Below, one piece after another: positions 1-11,484 of a DNA stretch of 60,000 nucleotides. The DNA is from Cryptomeria japonica (taxonomy: Eukaryota > Streptophyta > Pinopsida > Cupressales > Cupressaceae): assembly GCF_030272615.1 (NCBI RefSeq), contig NC_081408.1:336568793-336628792 (forward strand). The letters are read 5' to 3'. The position numbers were made by a program, and so were the translations under genes. The stretch's first letter is position 1. Every line of letters begins with the position of its first letter. The notes beneath the pieces were generated by a model, which saw only the letters and a list, made by a program, of their open reading frames with translations, had not been told where the DNA came from and did no database searches.

Positions 1-131
1 TCCACGCTATCTTCATCCAATAGCACAATCTCACAAGGGTTATCCAATCTAATCCAAGTCATGATTCAGAAAGTCTCGTTCAAGATCCTTTCTCATCAAG
101 TCAAAAGGTTGAAACCTTCCAAAAATCTCCC

Positions 132-788
132 ATGCAAACTCCCCCATGCCAGGAGGAAAATCCAAAATTAGAAGAAATCAGTCATGAAATAAATCAAACC
201 TTTTCATCATACCCAATTTTCGATCAAGATCCTGTCAACCAAGAGTCTTATGATGATCCCCTCATTCTTTTCTATTCCACTCATAATAACACCCTTGTTT
301 CGCAAGAGCAAGATGTTCTTTCAAGTACCATCCAACATCCACCTTCTAAACAAGATCCCATTATCATTTCTCCTCGTCTCTCTCATGATTCCAATACACA
401 AGTTTTTCATGAACCCATTATCAATAAAATCAACAATTCAAATCATACTACACATGACAACTTGTCAACAATGGTATGTGCACCATCATCAAATGCCAAT
501 GTCACAACAAGCACAAGCATAACAACAACTAATGAAATCAACACCCAAATTGTTTCATCATACTCTTCAAGTGCATCAATAAAAACATGCATAACACCCG
601 CTCATATCACAAATTCAAAACCAAAATCTATTTTCCTCATACACCCACACTTGAAATACTGTGGGCAAGAAGATTTACCACAACTGAATTGGTTTGAGAA
701 TAAGGAGGCTATAGCAGAAACTATACATGAAAGACTTCAATCTCAATATCCTATTGAAAAAGACAGGTTCATCCAAGTCTTCAAATAA
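132..788 (+). CDS. Unrecognised 218-aa ORF inside element A
   Basis: An open frame of 218 codons beginning with MQTPPCQEEN. I do not recognise a domain. It is rich in Ser, Thr, Asn, Ile and His, with no membrane segment or signal peptide. The C-terminal ~50 residues (from HPHLKYCGQEDL, then a charged helix-like stretch to the end) are the only part that looks folded. It lies on the element's coding strand, about 3.4 kb before the polypurine tract, where Ty3 elements of this type carry the end of pol or an extra ORF. The true start may lie before the window, since the frame is not obviously limited by a promoter. Real coding status is uncertain. Confidence 0.35.
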   Translation: MQTPPCQEENPKLEEISHEINQTFSSYPIFDQDPVNQESYDDPLILFYSTHNNTLVSQEQDVLSSTIQHPPSKQDPIIISPRLSHDSNTQVFHEPIINKINNSNHTTHDNLSTMVCAPSSNANVTTSTSITTTNEINTQIVSSYSSSASIKTCITPAHITNSKPKSIFLIHPHLKYCGQEDLPQLNWFENKEAIAETIHERLQSQYPIEKDRFIQVFK

Positions 789-2142
789 AAACCAATTAAT
801 TATCTACACAAAGTTCATACCAACTTAATAACAACATTCACCTAAAAAGATATTACATCTAAGGTTGGGTTCATTTTCAATTTTCAGTAGTGCATTTTCA
901 TATTTCTTTACTGCACTGCATATCTCCATTTAAGAGTGCATCATAGTTGCTTGCATATCACCATTGCACAACATATAGATTCATATCATTATTGCTTTCT
1001 CATATAGTTGCATAAATAAAACATGGTGATTGTCTAAGTTATTCACCTGTCTACACTGAAAGGAACGAAGGTTGTCTCAATTCCTAGATACTTGTTCATG
1101 AAGTCTTTAGGAGGTCTTTAGTCATTCATCTTCAACATCACATTGTGATTAAGCTTTATCCTTGGTTGGGTAGAGATCTCCTTATCAAGTCTTGTTACCC
1201 AAAATCTATCAATTTCTATATCTCACACATTAATCAAAAGCTCTAAGTCATTACAGATACCTAGTTGGTCATGTGGCTAGTGAAAAATCCAATATTCTGC
1301 TTCAGCGCTGCTATAATTGTCATACCCAAGTAGGTTTCATTACTTACAAGTCAAGGCAAGAAAATAAAAGGAAAAAGTGTTATGACAATATCCATCTCAA
1401 GGCCAAAGAGCAGAAAGATATAGCTAAAATATCATGTATACAAGTGCAACAAAAAGCTTGACTATGGGAACATGCAAGTAACTCAGGGCTATGGATGTGT
1501 ACTGGCAATGGAGCAATATTTGAGAGATTACGGTGCATAACCTCATCGGAGCCCTAAAAGCTTGCTGGCAGCGAGGCCCTATCCAGGTTGCTTTTGAAGT
1601 CAGAATAACTCACATAGCTAGACACACAAGATTCCAAGGGTCTTCGATGGTTATAAGTCAGAATGAACTCAATTGCACACACATGGGCAAAAGAAGATCA
1701 AAGTTTCGAGAATTGATAGAGAAGTTTTTGGTGCCTCCATTCATAAATCTTGGTTACATAGTATGTTAGGTTGGATGGTCTAATTCTTTTAAGAATGGAT
1801 TGAACTCCTACCTCTGAAACGTTTCGCACCCTTAATCCAATTAGTACATTTCAAAATTAAAGACACACACACTCATCCTTGTTCAAATAGGAACTGCATT
1901 TTTGTCATGTATCCTGCATTAGCATAACTCAAATCAAAAATTTATTGTCTCCACCACATTATGCATCATCATGTTATCATCACAGGTTTGCATACTTGGG
2001 GGCATAACTGAAAAAATCCTAAAAATCAGATAAATGTCATGAAAAAAATCAAAAAAATCACAAAATGTCATGAAATTTTTTTAAAAAACAAAAAATAAAA
2101 GCAAGAAAGCATGGGCCATCCATCAAATCAAATCAACGACAA

Positions 2143-3080
2143 GAAAACTCTCAAATTATACAATCAAATTGATCACATGTCTTGTTAATCAATCAAACTC
2201 TATCAAACATCAACATGTCTTATACAAGGAAGGGTACACACAAAACCAGACAGATCAGTCTTATATGGGCTACTCACTCTTTAAAACCAAACATTCCTAT
2301 CAATAATCACACAAATCGAAACAATGACGTAGACTAGTATCACTGTTGGATTTTATCCAAGTTAGTCTTATCTTTATCAATTAATGGCAGGACATGTTTC
2401 ATCAATAGCAAAAACATTTGAAAACCATTAAAATGCCAAAAACATTTGAAAAAGTCCTGAAAAACATCAAAAACATCAAAAATACAAAAACATCAAAAAT
2501 CAAGCCTAGAAAATATTACACCACAATTGATGTCAAAATCCTATGCAATTGCTAATATTACACTGCAATTGCTATTAAAATCCACCACAATTGCTATTAA
2601 AATTCGGTGCAATTGATATCAAAATTTGGTGCAATTGCTAAAATCCATCGCAATTGCTAGAATGGTTAAAAACATGAAAAAATCAAAATATCAATTCATG
2701 AAATACCAAAGCATTGAAAAATTAATTGAAAACTTGCAATAACATGTCTCGAAAGAATGAAATATCCTAGCAGTTATCCAGCAAACACTTCGCACAAAGT
2801 TAAACAAAGGATACAACTATCTTGTCAAAACGTATGCAATCAAGTTGATCAATTGTCTAATCTATCGAATCGCTATCAAACTATCAACGTGATCAACATC
2901 TTGTCTTAAATAGAATCGGTACACTCAAAACTAGACAGATTGGTCTTATACGGGGTACTCAAAACTTTTGAAACCAGATATTATTAAAATCGCATCAAAA
3001 AATCACACAAAGACATAAATCAATATGGTTGTTGCATTTTGTTCTAGTTGGTTTTATCTTTTATCAATTAGCAAAGGTCA
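2143..3080 (+). repeat. Degenerate direct duplication of a ~260-bp block
   Basis: The block at about 2143-2400 and the block at about 2815-3080 run in parallel. Each has a TATGCAATCAA-like start, then GTTGATCA, a CTATCAAAC segment, GTCTTATAC, a GGTACAC segment, AAAACCAGACAGAT, GGTCTTATA, GGCTACTCA, a run of CACACAAA and a TTTTATC...TATCAATTA end. Identity is moderate by eye. Both copies contain the CTTATAC...ACCAGAC module that later forms the array at 3690-3930. Confidence 0.65.
2524..2662 (+). repeat. Minisatellite, CAATTGCTATTAAAAT-like unit
   Basis: About six degenerate copies of a 20-25 bp unit built on CAATTG followed by CTA/ATA and AAAATC or AAATT. Part of the spacer of element A. Confidence 0.7.
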
Positions 3081-3689
3081 TTGCTTTTAGCTACTCAAGG
3101 ATGTCCAAAAGTGACTAGAGGAGTCGTGATGGGCATGATCCTTTTCTTTGTTTGTTGTTTGTGGTTTGAACCAATGAAGTTCTGGGGCAATTGCTCTAGT
3201 GGGTGTCTGTGATAGGAGCATTCAGCTTATGAATGCCACACATACCTCGACCCCTAGCGTAATTCCTAGAATGGAGGATTCAATCCTTGTCTGCTATGTG
3301 TCTGTTTATTTGCAATGAGATATATATGCATATTGGTTCCTTATACCCTGGTGTACAAAGCTTCACTGTTATATAATAAGGCTCAATGATGAAAATATAT
3401 TGCACTATGAATAAAGACAAGAAGACTATTCATCATCAATCATATCATTTCATTTTTCTAATCTCATCATGTTGATTGTCTCTTCATATCATTCTCTCAT
3501 CAAGCATTTTTCTACTTGATCATTCTTTCCAATCATTCTTTCATCTAACATGATCTCTCTCATCACTTAATTTCAATCTTTTCATCTATAATTCTACCAT
3601 TTACTCGTTTCAACTATCTTATCTATCAATCAATTATTCTTCACCTCTATCATATTTAATCATTCATCCAATTTTTATCTATCTTCATC

Positions 3690-3935
3690 TTATACTAGAT
3701 GTATTCTTCCTAAAACCAGACATTTTGTTATCTATCTTTGTCTTATACAAGATGAATCCTTCATGAAACCAGACGTGATCATCTATCATTTGTCTTATAC
3801 AGGATTAGACCTTCCTGAAACCAGATAGATTAGTCTTATACAGGATGTATCCTTCCTGAAACCATGAAACCAGACATTTTGATCATTTTTTGTCTTATAC
3901 AGGATGTGTCCTTCCCGAAACTAGACTTTCTCTTT
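3690..3935 (+). repeat. Minisatellite with GTCTTATACAGGATG...GAAACCAGAC units
   Basis: About five imperfect copies of a ~45-60 bp unit: CTTATACAGGATG, then TATCCTTCCTGAAACCAGAC, then ATTTTGATCAT or similar. The same module also occurs singly in the duplicated blocks upstream. Confidence 0.75.
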
Positions 3936-4192
3936 ATCTTTATCTTATCAATCCTATCAATCAATCTACAAATTACTTCAACCATTTCTTTTCTATAATC
4001 AAACTCATTCTTGTCATCAAGTTAATTATTCTTCATCTATCATCTAACATTCTTCTTCTTTCGAGAGATCATTCATACCTTCAATGCACAAATAATCTCT
4101 TGATGGGGCATTATACACTAGTGTCACTGGGGCATACTGAGGTAATTTTTCTTTTCATTTTCTTTGAAACAACATCTTTTCGACATTATCTC

Positions 4193-4205
4193 AAAGAGGG
4201 GCAAA
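4193..4205 (+). promoter_or_regulatory. Polypurine tract of element A
   Basis: AAAGAGGGGCAAA immediately before the LTR TG. It is nearly identical to the tract before the 3' LTR of element C (56028-56041), including the preceding TTTGAAACAACAT and TCTC context. It is the expected primer site for plus-strand cDNA synthesis. Confidence 0.8.
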
Positions 4206-5330
4206 TGTAGACACCTAAAAAAGTCTCAAAAATTCTACACTAATTATTCATCTATTTAATTAAGTAATTCTTTAATTATTTGATTAAACTAACTATTTCT
4301 TCTAAGCATTGCCCTTCAACACTTCTAATTATTCTATTTCTATTCTCAAATCATTTTAATCAATTAACCTTATTTAAATTATTAATTAAAAATCAATTAT
4401 TTAATTAATTACAATTTATTCCTTAGTTAAATAATCTTTATTATTTAATTAATTCTATTTCCTAAGTTTAAATTATTTTATTTAAATTATTTAAATTAAT
4501 TAACATGTTCCTCCAATTCCCCAAATTATAATTTCAAATAATTCCATATAATTTCATTTCTCTCAAATTCATATTTCCCCAAATTCAAATTTCATATCAT
4601 TTCAATTAATTTCATTTCTTCCAAATTCACATTTCACCAAATCTGAATTTCAAGTTGTTTCATGTGCATTTCAGCATTCAAATGACCAAATTCAAATCCA
4701 AATTGAAAATGAAAATCAAATTCAATTTCAAATTCCTACAACACATGCTAAAATCAGAATTGATTGATCAAATCAGTTGTCTAATCAGTTAACTCATCAA
4801 TCATCCTTTTTAACTCGTAAATCAATCCACTTATCTTTCCAATCAATCCAGTCAACTAATCCATCTATTCAGTCTACTAATCAATCAATGGAGTTCACTC
4901 TTCAATCAATCAAATTGACTACTCAATCAAATGAGTTAACAAATCAATCAATTGAGTTCACTGATCAATCTAAATCAGTTGTCTATCAATCAACACTTGA
5001 GTTCTATTTCTCACCCCCCTTTGTGTTGAAAATCTATAAATTCAACCTCTTTTCATAATTTCAATCTAGCTTTTTTGAGAATCACAGTCTTCAATATTGT
5101 TGCTTATCTTATGCAAGAAATCAAGTGCAATACCTGAGAGCTACATACATCAACAACAATGGATAAGAGCAATGGAAGCCTTACTATGTCAATTGAGGGA
5201 GTCTTAGATAGATCATTTCAATTCGATTGATAATTAGCTTTATTCTATTGTTATTTAGGATTAATTATTGGATTTAGAGTTGTGATTCACTCTTTGATAT
5301 TCTTATTTATGCAATTTATGCCTATTTACT
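4206..5330 (+). repeat. 3' LTR of element A (right end approximate)
   Basis: Begins TGTAGACACCTAAAA after the polypurine tract. The first ~300 bases are AT-rich TTAATTAAATAA-type sequence as in the LTR of C, but the rest differs. A candidate TATA region is AATCTATAAATTC near 5030. The end is not certain because no second copy is in the window. Confidence 0.6.
4760..4992 (+). repeat. Minisatellite inside the LTR of element A
   Basis: Repeats of a ~22-26 bp unit, AATCAATCAATTGAGTTCACT with variants, about eight copies. It creates a spurious open frame rich in QSIEFT-like repeats, which I do not call a gene. Confidence 0.7.
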
Positions 5331-5338
5331 ACCTGAAG

Positions 5339-5449
5339 ACACTAACTATGAGGAAACAAGAAGAGAGAGGATTTGAAGTGGCAAAAATTAGAACAGCTAG
5401 AAATGAAGGCAAAAGGGAATTGGTTATTCAAAGGTAAACAAGTTATGGT
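5339..5449 (+). pseudogene. LINE ORF1 C-terminal remnant
   Basis: Reading from the ATG-like codon at about 5349 gives a basic peptide (MRKQEERGFEVAKIRTARN, then GKRELVIQR and a stop). Its pattern, E-VAKIR-AR-EGK, resembles the end of plant LINE ORF1 proteins. It stops at the solo LTR insertion at 5450. The assignment is from pattern only. Confidence 0.35.
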
Positions 5450-6528
5450 TGTTGGTATTATGGATGTGTTGCATTGGTTTTTTCATTGATGTCAACACTT
5501 ATCAGCACTTATCCTTTTGGAGATCTTTGGTTATGTTCACCGGCAAGTTCAGTGACTTATGCACAGTCACCAGTATTTGGTTCACCGATAGGTTATATTG
5601 TTCACCAGCACTGAGGATGACTTGTTATCATCTGGAGATCACTTGGTTATGTCAAAGACATGGTTTGGACACTTGGTTTTGGTATTTTGGTTATTGGTCT
5701 AATCAGCCTAACATATTTGTTGTTACCGGCAAATTGGTCTAGGTTATGGACCATCATGCATTATCTATTCCAGATCAGCATGACATGTTATGGAGATGAT
5801 TTAATCATTTGGTTATTGTTGTAATTGTATTGAGTCAACATGATGCATCGCATCTTGACCTATTTGTAATTTATTTAATTGTAATATTCTTAGTGAGCTG
5901 ACCTACACATTTGGTCTTAGGTTTTGGTATATATGTAAGATCTCATTTATGAGATTAGGATATGGTATGGTAAGGTTGTGATATTCGGTATATGCGAATA
6001 TAAGTAGAGCTACTCACGTAGACATCATTTGAAGGTTCAAGGAAGGTTTGAAGGAGATTATCAGAGCTTAACCAGTACTGAATCCAGCATTGGAGATGCT
6101 ACTTTGAGCAGTACATTATCATTGGATTTAATCATCCAATTGTAGTCGGTGTCACTCCCATCTTGTGATTGAGCAGTGAGCTCTAGACGGTTGGCCTTTC
6201 AAGATGTGCAAACCCCATTTGTACACACATACTATCTACAATAGTACCATTTAATTGTGGTTAAGGTTCCCCGTCATGGTTTTTCCCCTTACAGGGTTTC
6301 CACGTACAAATCTTTGTGTTATGGGTTGTCGATGTTATTTCTCTTTCTGTTTCATGCATTAAGTTTCACCGGTATTAATATTAACTATTAATCTATTAAC
6401 CAGCATTAATTTTGGTTTACCAGTATTGAGTATCAAGTTTGATTAAGTTATATTTGGGTTGAAATTAATAGACAATTGATTCACCCCCCCCCCCCCCCCC
6501 ACCTCTCAGTTGCCTTTGGGTCCTAACA
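5450..6528 (+). mobile_element. Solo LTR, Ty1/copia-type
   Basis: Begins TGTTGGTATTATGG and ends GGGTCCTAACA, i.e. inverted TGTTGG / CCTAACA ends. The flanks ATGGT (5445-5449) and ATGGC (6529-6533) match at four of five bases, as expected of an aged target-site duplication. Length is about 1,079 bp. No coding region follows, so the element collapsed by LTR-LTR recombination. It holds a 17-base C run near the right end (6484-6500), a position where such runs are common in copia-type LTRs of this kind. Confidence 0.7.
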
Positions 6529-6708
6529 ATGGCCCATTTTGGTCACCTTTCTAATGTAGAGCATCAAGTGGGCAGCAAGGATTTGGCAACAAACTCTTCG
6601 ACAAGCAACTATACAACAAGGTCAACATTCACTCATAGGAATGAAAACTCAACTTTGAGTCTTCCACATCAAAACAAATAGTAATTAAAATTAACCCAGG
6701 TTCCTTTA

Positions 6709-9700
6709 AGTTTAGTATGTTGGAATTGCAAAGGTTATCCTTGAAGGCGTGGGCCTAGGTTAGGGCCTATTGTAGAAGGCAAAGACATTATTTGTCTCAT
6801 AGAGACACGTGAGAATGAAGGATGTAAGACTCCCTTGCTTGAAAGATATTGGAAGTTGGCAATATGGAATGAGGCAACAGGAAATGGTAAAGGTCGTGGA
6901 GGTATTATGGTTCTAGTGAAATAAAAAGAAGGACATGTCATTCAATTCGAAAAGGTAGACTCTAATAAACAGTTCATATGGGTCAAAATCATGGAAAACA
7001 ATAGTCTTCTCAAGATCGTAGCATGTTATTTTGCCCCCAAGTCTCTAAAACTTATAAAAAGCATGGTTTAGATCACAAAGATCCTTTTGGAGCCTTAAAA
7101 AGGATATTGTTGTGTTTTCACAATGAGATGATATTCTCCTTATCAGACATTTCAATGCTAGAACAACAAATGAACGGGCTAGTATATTCAGCTATAAAGA
7201 AAATTATAACCCTATTTCGATCACAGAAAAGAGAAAATGTCAATGGGAAAGAGTATCAGAAGATGCTAAAGGTTGCAATCATTTCAAGGAAGAACTGATC
7301 ACTATATGTGGAACATTTGATTTAATAATTTGCAATGGTTTGTCTAGATGGGAAAAGTCAGGAAATTTTACTTGCAACACTTACAATGGTGCAAGCGGGG
7401 TTGATTATGCAATTTGTTCGCATAATTTATTTGAGAGAATTGAGGAAGTTGTGATTGGGAACACATATGGGATCTCAAATCTAATCATAGACCATTATAC
7501 ATAAATTTGTTGTGGGCTGAAGAAAAGCAACTTGAGGCTAAAAATCAATGCCCTCCACAATCACTTTCGCAGGGCAAAATCCGTTTGATTGCTGAAAATG
7601 GTAACATCTTCAGGGTTGTGCTTGAGAGACTTTGCAAGGGGGAGAAAATGCATATGCATGATGTTAATAGCCATGCTTTAACAAAGATGATCCATGAGGC
7701 TCTTTCAAAGTGCAAAAGAGAAAGGCAAAGAAATTTTGAAACTAATTGTTTTCCAGTTAATGTGTGGTTTGATAAGGAATGTAAACTGGCTAGGAGAAAT
7801 CTAAGAGAGTCTAATAAAATGAACTTTGACATTAAATCTTATAAGTAGATTCTAAAGAAGAAAAAAGTTGATTTTATGATCACAAGGCGGGAGGAGCTAA
7901 TTTTCCTTGGTAAAAACAACCCCAAGCTATTTTGGAAGGAGCTTCAACCAAGAAAAAAACAAACTAAAAATATTATAACAGCCACTCAGTGGTTTGATTA
8001 TGCTAGGAAAAATTATGAACAAGAAGGTGAGGTGGACTCACCACCCTTGGTCAACAATACGACAAATATTTTCACCGTGGAGGAGGTCGAGATAGGTATT
8101 AGGAAGTTAGGTGTTGGTAAGGCAAAAGACTTGGTGGGGCTTCAAGCTGAGTATCTCGAGTGGGGCATGAAATCATTTGCTCCTCACATTACAAAAATCT
8201 TCAACAAAATCAGCCAGCAAGGTTTCCCTAAAGATTGGACTATCGGTCTTGCAATACCTCTTTTTAAGAGCAATGACATCACTAACCCCTCCAATTATAG
8301 AACAATAATGATTAATCCTTTGTTTGCAAAACTATTTGGCAGCATGATTGAAAATAAAATCAACAAATGGGATGAAGAAAAGCATAAATGTCCTAAAGGG
8401 CAAGTTGGTTTTAGGCCAAAACACTCTACAGTCGATCACTGTATCACTCTAAGGCACATTATCAAGAAAGAATGGGAGAAAAAATATGAAGCTTTTTGTT
8501 TCTTTGTTGATTTTAAAAAGGATTTCAACATGGTTCCTAGGGACAAGCTTTGGCTCATAATGGAAGAGTTGGAGATACCTATGCATCTCAGAGTTTTTGT
8601 TCATAGGATGTACGATGAGGTGAAATTCAAAATCAAAACTTCAGCAGACATTTTAGAATGTTTTAGGTGTGGTTTTGGGGTCAAACAAGGTTGTCCTCTA
8701 TCACCTACTTTATTTGGCTTATATATCAAAAAAGTTGGAAGAGAGGTTAAACAGGCAAAATGGTGAGGGTATCTAGTTGGGAGTATTTGTTATAAGGTTG
8801 CTCCTTTATGCAGACAATCTCATTCTGATTGCCAAGTCTGCCTATGGTTTAGAAGAACATTTATATGTCCTTGAGCGCTTCTATCGAAATGGTGGGAATG
8901 TAGGTCAATATTAGCAAGACTAAAGTCATGGTTTTTTCTAATAGTAAAAAACAAAATCAGAATAAGTTTTAATTTTGAAGGCAATATACTTGAGGAAGTT
9001 GCGGAGTACAAATATCTTAGCATTGATTTCAACAAAAAACTAAGTTGGGAAGGTTGCAAAAAGAAAATAATGTTAGGCGGATGGAAAAAATTTTATGCTC
9101 TTCAAAATAGGAACAGAGAGGTCGAGGTTTAGGATTGGAATACTACTCAAACTCGATTTGGTCTTTTAGTTTTGTCGGTTGTCCTCTATGGGTGTGAATT
9201 ATGGGCTAGCAGCACTTCAGCCTCACAATGGAAGCAAATCGAGCTAATACAAAAGTGTTTGATCATTAGCAAGTTTAAAATAAAAACCAATGTCTCGTAT
9301 GATATCATGCTAAGTGAAATGGGGGCTGCCCCTATTGAGGCACTTGTTATGGTGTGTTTCTTAAGCTATCTAAAAATAACCAAACAAATGGAAGAAAGAA
9401 GATGGCCTAAAGTGGTATTCAATGATATATTGTGCAAAAGAAAAAAGACATGGATGCAACAAAACATCAAGTGGATGAGTAAATGGAATATCTATTTCAA
9501 TATGTCCCACAAATAACAAAGACATAAATTCCTTCGTTATGAATAAATTCTACAAGACGAATTGGGAAAATGGGATTGGAAGGAAGAAAATTTATTATAT
9601 CAATGAGTTCAATCCCACATGTGATCAACTTCAAAAAATGTACATCAGGGCCACAATTTTATGGAGAGCTAAAATTATTGTTGCTTAGCTGAGAACCAAC

Positions 9701-9946
9701 TCTCATCAACTTCGTTGTGAGATTGGGTGCCAGAAGAGGCCAAAAGAGGCTTGGCAAGAGAGAATTTGCACCTTTTTCAATTCTAGGAACATGGAAACCG
9801 AACAACATTTTATTCTAGAATTTGATTCTTTCAAGGATAGCAAGGACAAATTTGTTAATGTTTTATCTGATTGCTCTTGGCATAGCCTATTGAGAAGTTG
9901 GGAGTTCTTATTGTCAACTTGCACAAGAAAAGAAATGAGTTACTGA
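6709..9946 (+). pseudogene. LINE ORF2 pseudogene: endonuclease, reverse transcriptase, C-terminal domain
   Basis: The endonuclease starts with SLVCWNCKG at ~6710, followed in other frames by ICLIETREN, GKGRGGIMVLV and FNARTTNERA (~7155). The reverse transcriptase is best preserved at 7876-8766. It shows GQVGFRPKHSTVDHCITL, the motif A region FFVDFKKDFNMVPRDKLW, and the motif B region GVKQGCPLSPTLFGLY. Motif C lies one frame over at 8801-8833 and reads YADN instead of YADD. The downstream segment 9172-9516 (VLYGCELWASS, then W-K-I--IQK) is the usual C-terminal region of plant LINEs. Around 9718-9830 a CEIGCQK and TEQHFILE pair suggests a zinc-binding motif. Many stops and frameshifts. Family assignment is firm; clade (L1 or RTE-like) is not. 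Confidence 0.8.
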
Positions 9947-10004
9947 AGTTGGTTTAATTTGGCAAGCTATCACATAGGCTATGTTTAGCCTCGCGGACTT
10001 AAAA

Positions 10005-10024
10005 ATTATCTATCTATCTATCTA

Positions 10025-10068
<44 letters not shown>
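10005..10068 (+). repeat. LINE 3' tail: (TATC)n then (TA)n
   Basis: About five TATC units followed by about 20 TA units directly after the last LINE-like sequence. This is a typical non-LTR 3' tail, possibly expanded as a microsatellite. Confidence 0.8.
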
Positions 10069-10070
<2 letters not shown>

Positions 10071-10110
10071 CTCCACACAAAGACCTCTTTGCATAGGAGT
10101 GCAAAGCACA

Positions 10111-11484
10111 ACCTTACTTGGGTCTGGTAGAGCTCCCTTGTAGGAACTCTAGGACTTTCTCTTCATGATGCCAAAGCATCTCAGCTTGCTCCCAAGTGGC
10201 AGTATCCTTAGGCTCACCTTGCCACCAAATGAGAAACTCCTTATATGACTTTAATCCATATCCACGCGACCTCATTGTTAGAACCTCTGTAACTTCTCTG
10301 TCGAGTCGAGCTATTATATTTGTGGATCCTCGACTCAGGATATTTCAGACTGCATCCTTAGGATTGGAATAATGCAGCCTAATTTGTCTCACATGAAAAA
10401 TAGGGTGCACTTTTAAATGCAATGGAAGGTTCAACTGATAGGCAACTTTTTCACCCCGCTTTATAACTTCAAAAGGCTCATCCCATCGTTGAATCAAAAA
10501 ACTTGCTTAATCCTTTTGGAGTTTTAAACTGATTCAAGTCCATCTGTAATAGAACTCGATCTCCCACTTTGAAATCAACTTGCCTCCTATGAGAATCAGC
10601 AAAATACTTCATTCGGTTTGTAGCTAGAGTCAAGTAGTATCAAGCCAAGTCCACCTTTTCATTCCATCTTTTCAAACAATCGATGGTCTCTAGACCGGGT
10701 CTAAGGTATCTGTGCAAAATAGAATGTGGAGTAAGGGGTTGTTGTCTGGTAGCTAACTCAAAAGGAGAGTATTTACTTGAACTAGACTTCTGTAAATTAT
10801 AACTAAACTGCACCACATCTAACAGTTCAGGCCAATTAGATTGGTCCCCATAAACAAAGTGCCTTAGGAAGTCTTCCAGGATACCATTGATGTGCTATGT
10901 CTGACCGTTTGTTTGAGGATGGTAGGCCATCAACATGAGCAGCTTCATTCCCATGAGCTTAAATAGCTCACCCTAGAAATTTGAAGTAAATCTTGGGTCT
11001 CAGTCTGATATAATACTCAATACTATGCCCCAAAGTTTAATAAGAAACTTCAAAAAGTGCATTGTTGTAGCCTTCGTAGTGCAAGGTGACTTACAAGGTA
11101 TGAAGGTTGCATACTTAGAAAAGAGGTCAGCCACAACCAGAATACTTGTAAATCCAATCACATCAGGCAACTGAGTGATAAAATCCATACTTATTGATGC
11201 CTAAGGATGCATAGGAATAGGGAGTGGGTGTAAGAGACCACTCGAGAGTTGAGTTACAACTTTATCTTGTTGGCACGTAATAAAAGTTTGCCCAAAGGTC
11301 TCCACGTCCTCCCTAATGTTAGGCAAGAAAAATTCATGTTCCAACAAAGCCAAAGTTTGTTTCTGGCCAAGGTGACCCACCCAAAGCGAATCATGACATT
11401 CAGAGATGAGCTCCTTGCAAAGATCCTTCCACCTTGGAATATAAAGTTTGTTATTTGTGAAGAAAAGTAATCCATCCTGCATAT
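10111..11484 (-). pseudogene. Element B integrase with C-terminal chromodomain
   Basis: The zinc-binding part (11201-11482) shows ISECHDSLWVGHLGQKQT and TCQQDK, with the first zinc-site Cys replaced by Phe (QTFITCQQ). The catalytic core follows, with MDFITQLP and VVADLFSKYATF (first catalytic Asp kept). The second Asp region ISD-DPRF is broken by a TGA, and the catalytic Glu of the GQTE motif is a TAG stop near 10910. The C-terminus at 10111-10300 reads EFLIWWQGEPKDTATWE, a chromodomain. The stop is TAA at ~10109-10111. The integrase N-terminus is separated from RNase H only by element D; across that gap the reading frame is continuous when one CATAT copy is kept. Confidence 0.8.
11480..11484. 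repeat. Target-site duplication of element D, left copy (CATAT)
   Basis: CATAT directly before the left LTR of D (11485). The same five bases follow the right LTR at 19235-19239. Confidence 0.85.

Larger units (their letters stand above)
789..4190 (+). other. Non-coding 3' spacer of element A
   Basis: No gene is supported here. Two short open frames (1273-1461 and 1533-1769) show no recognisable domain and are separated by stops. The stretch holds GCATAT-rich sequence (890-1010), a CAAAAA-rich tract (2030-2100), a duplicated ~260-bp block, and several minisatellites listed separately. It ends at the polypurine tract. Confidence 0.6.
1..5330 (+). mobile_element. Element A: 3' part of a Ty3-type LTR retrotransposon
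   Basis: Only the 3' end lies in the window. The polypurine tract (4193-4205, AAAGAGGGGCAAA) is followed at once by TGTAGACACCTAAAA at 4206, the same junction that ends the complete element C (56028-56056). Upstream is about 3.4 kb of non-coding spacer with minisatellites and GCAT-rich and CAAAAA-rich stretches, the same architecture as the 3' spacer of C. The LTR's right end is not fixed: I see no second LTR copy here, and my estimate of ~5290-5335 rests on where LINE-like sequence resumes. Lineage (Tat-like Ty3) is inferred from C. Confidence 0.7.
5339..10068 (+). mobile_element. Decayed LINE (APE-type non-LTR retrotransposon), split by a solo LTR
   Basis: Order is ORF1 tail remnant (5339-5449), foreign solo LTR (5450-6528), AP-type endonuclease remnant (from ~6709), reverse transcriptase (7876-8835), C-terminal region and a Cys/His segment (to ~9946), then a simple-repeat 3' tail. 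The reading frame changes many times, so the copy is dead. A second copy of the same family starts near 58800. Confidence 0.8.

Noticed and set aside
3690-3935. Considered as a CRISPR-like array.
   Set aside because: Units are imperfect, spacers are not unique, and the genome is that of a plant; it is a minisatellite.
4777-5058. 93-codon frame with QSIEFT-like repeats.
   Set aside because: It is a minisatellite in the LTR of element A.
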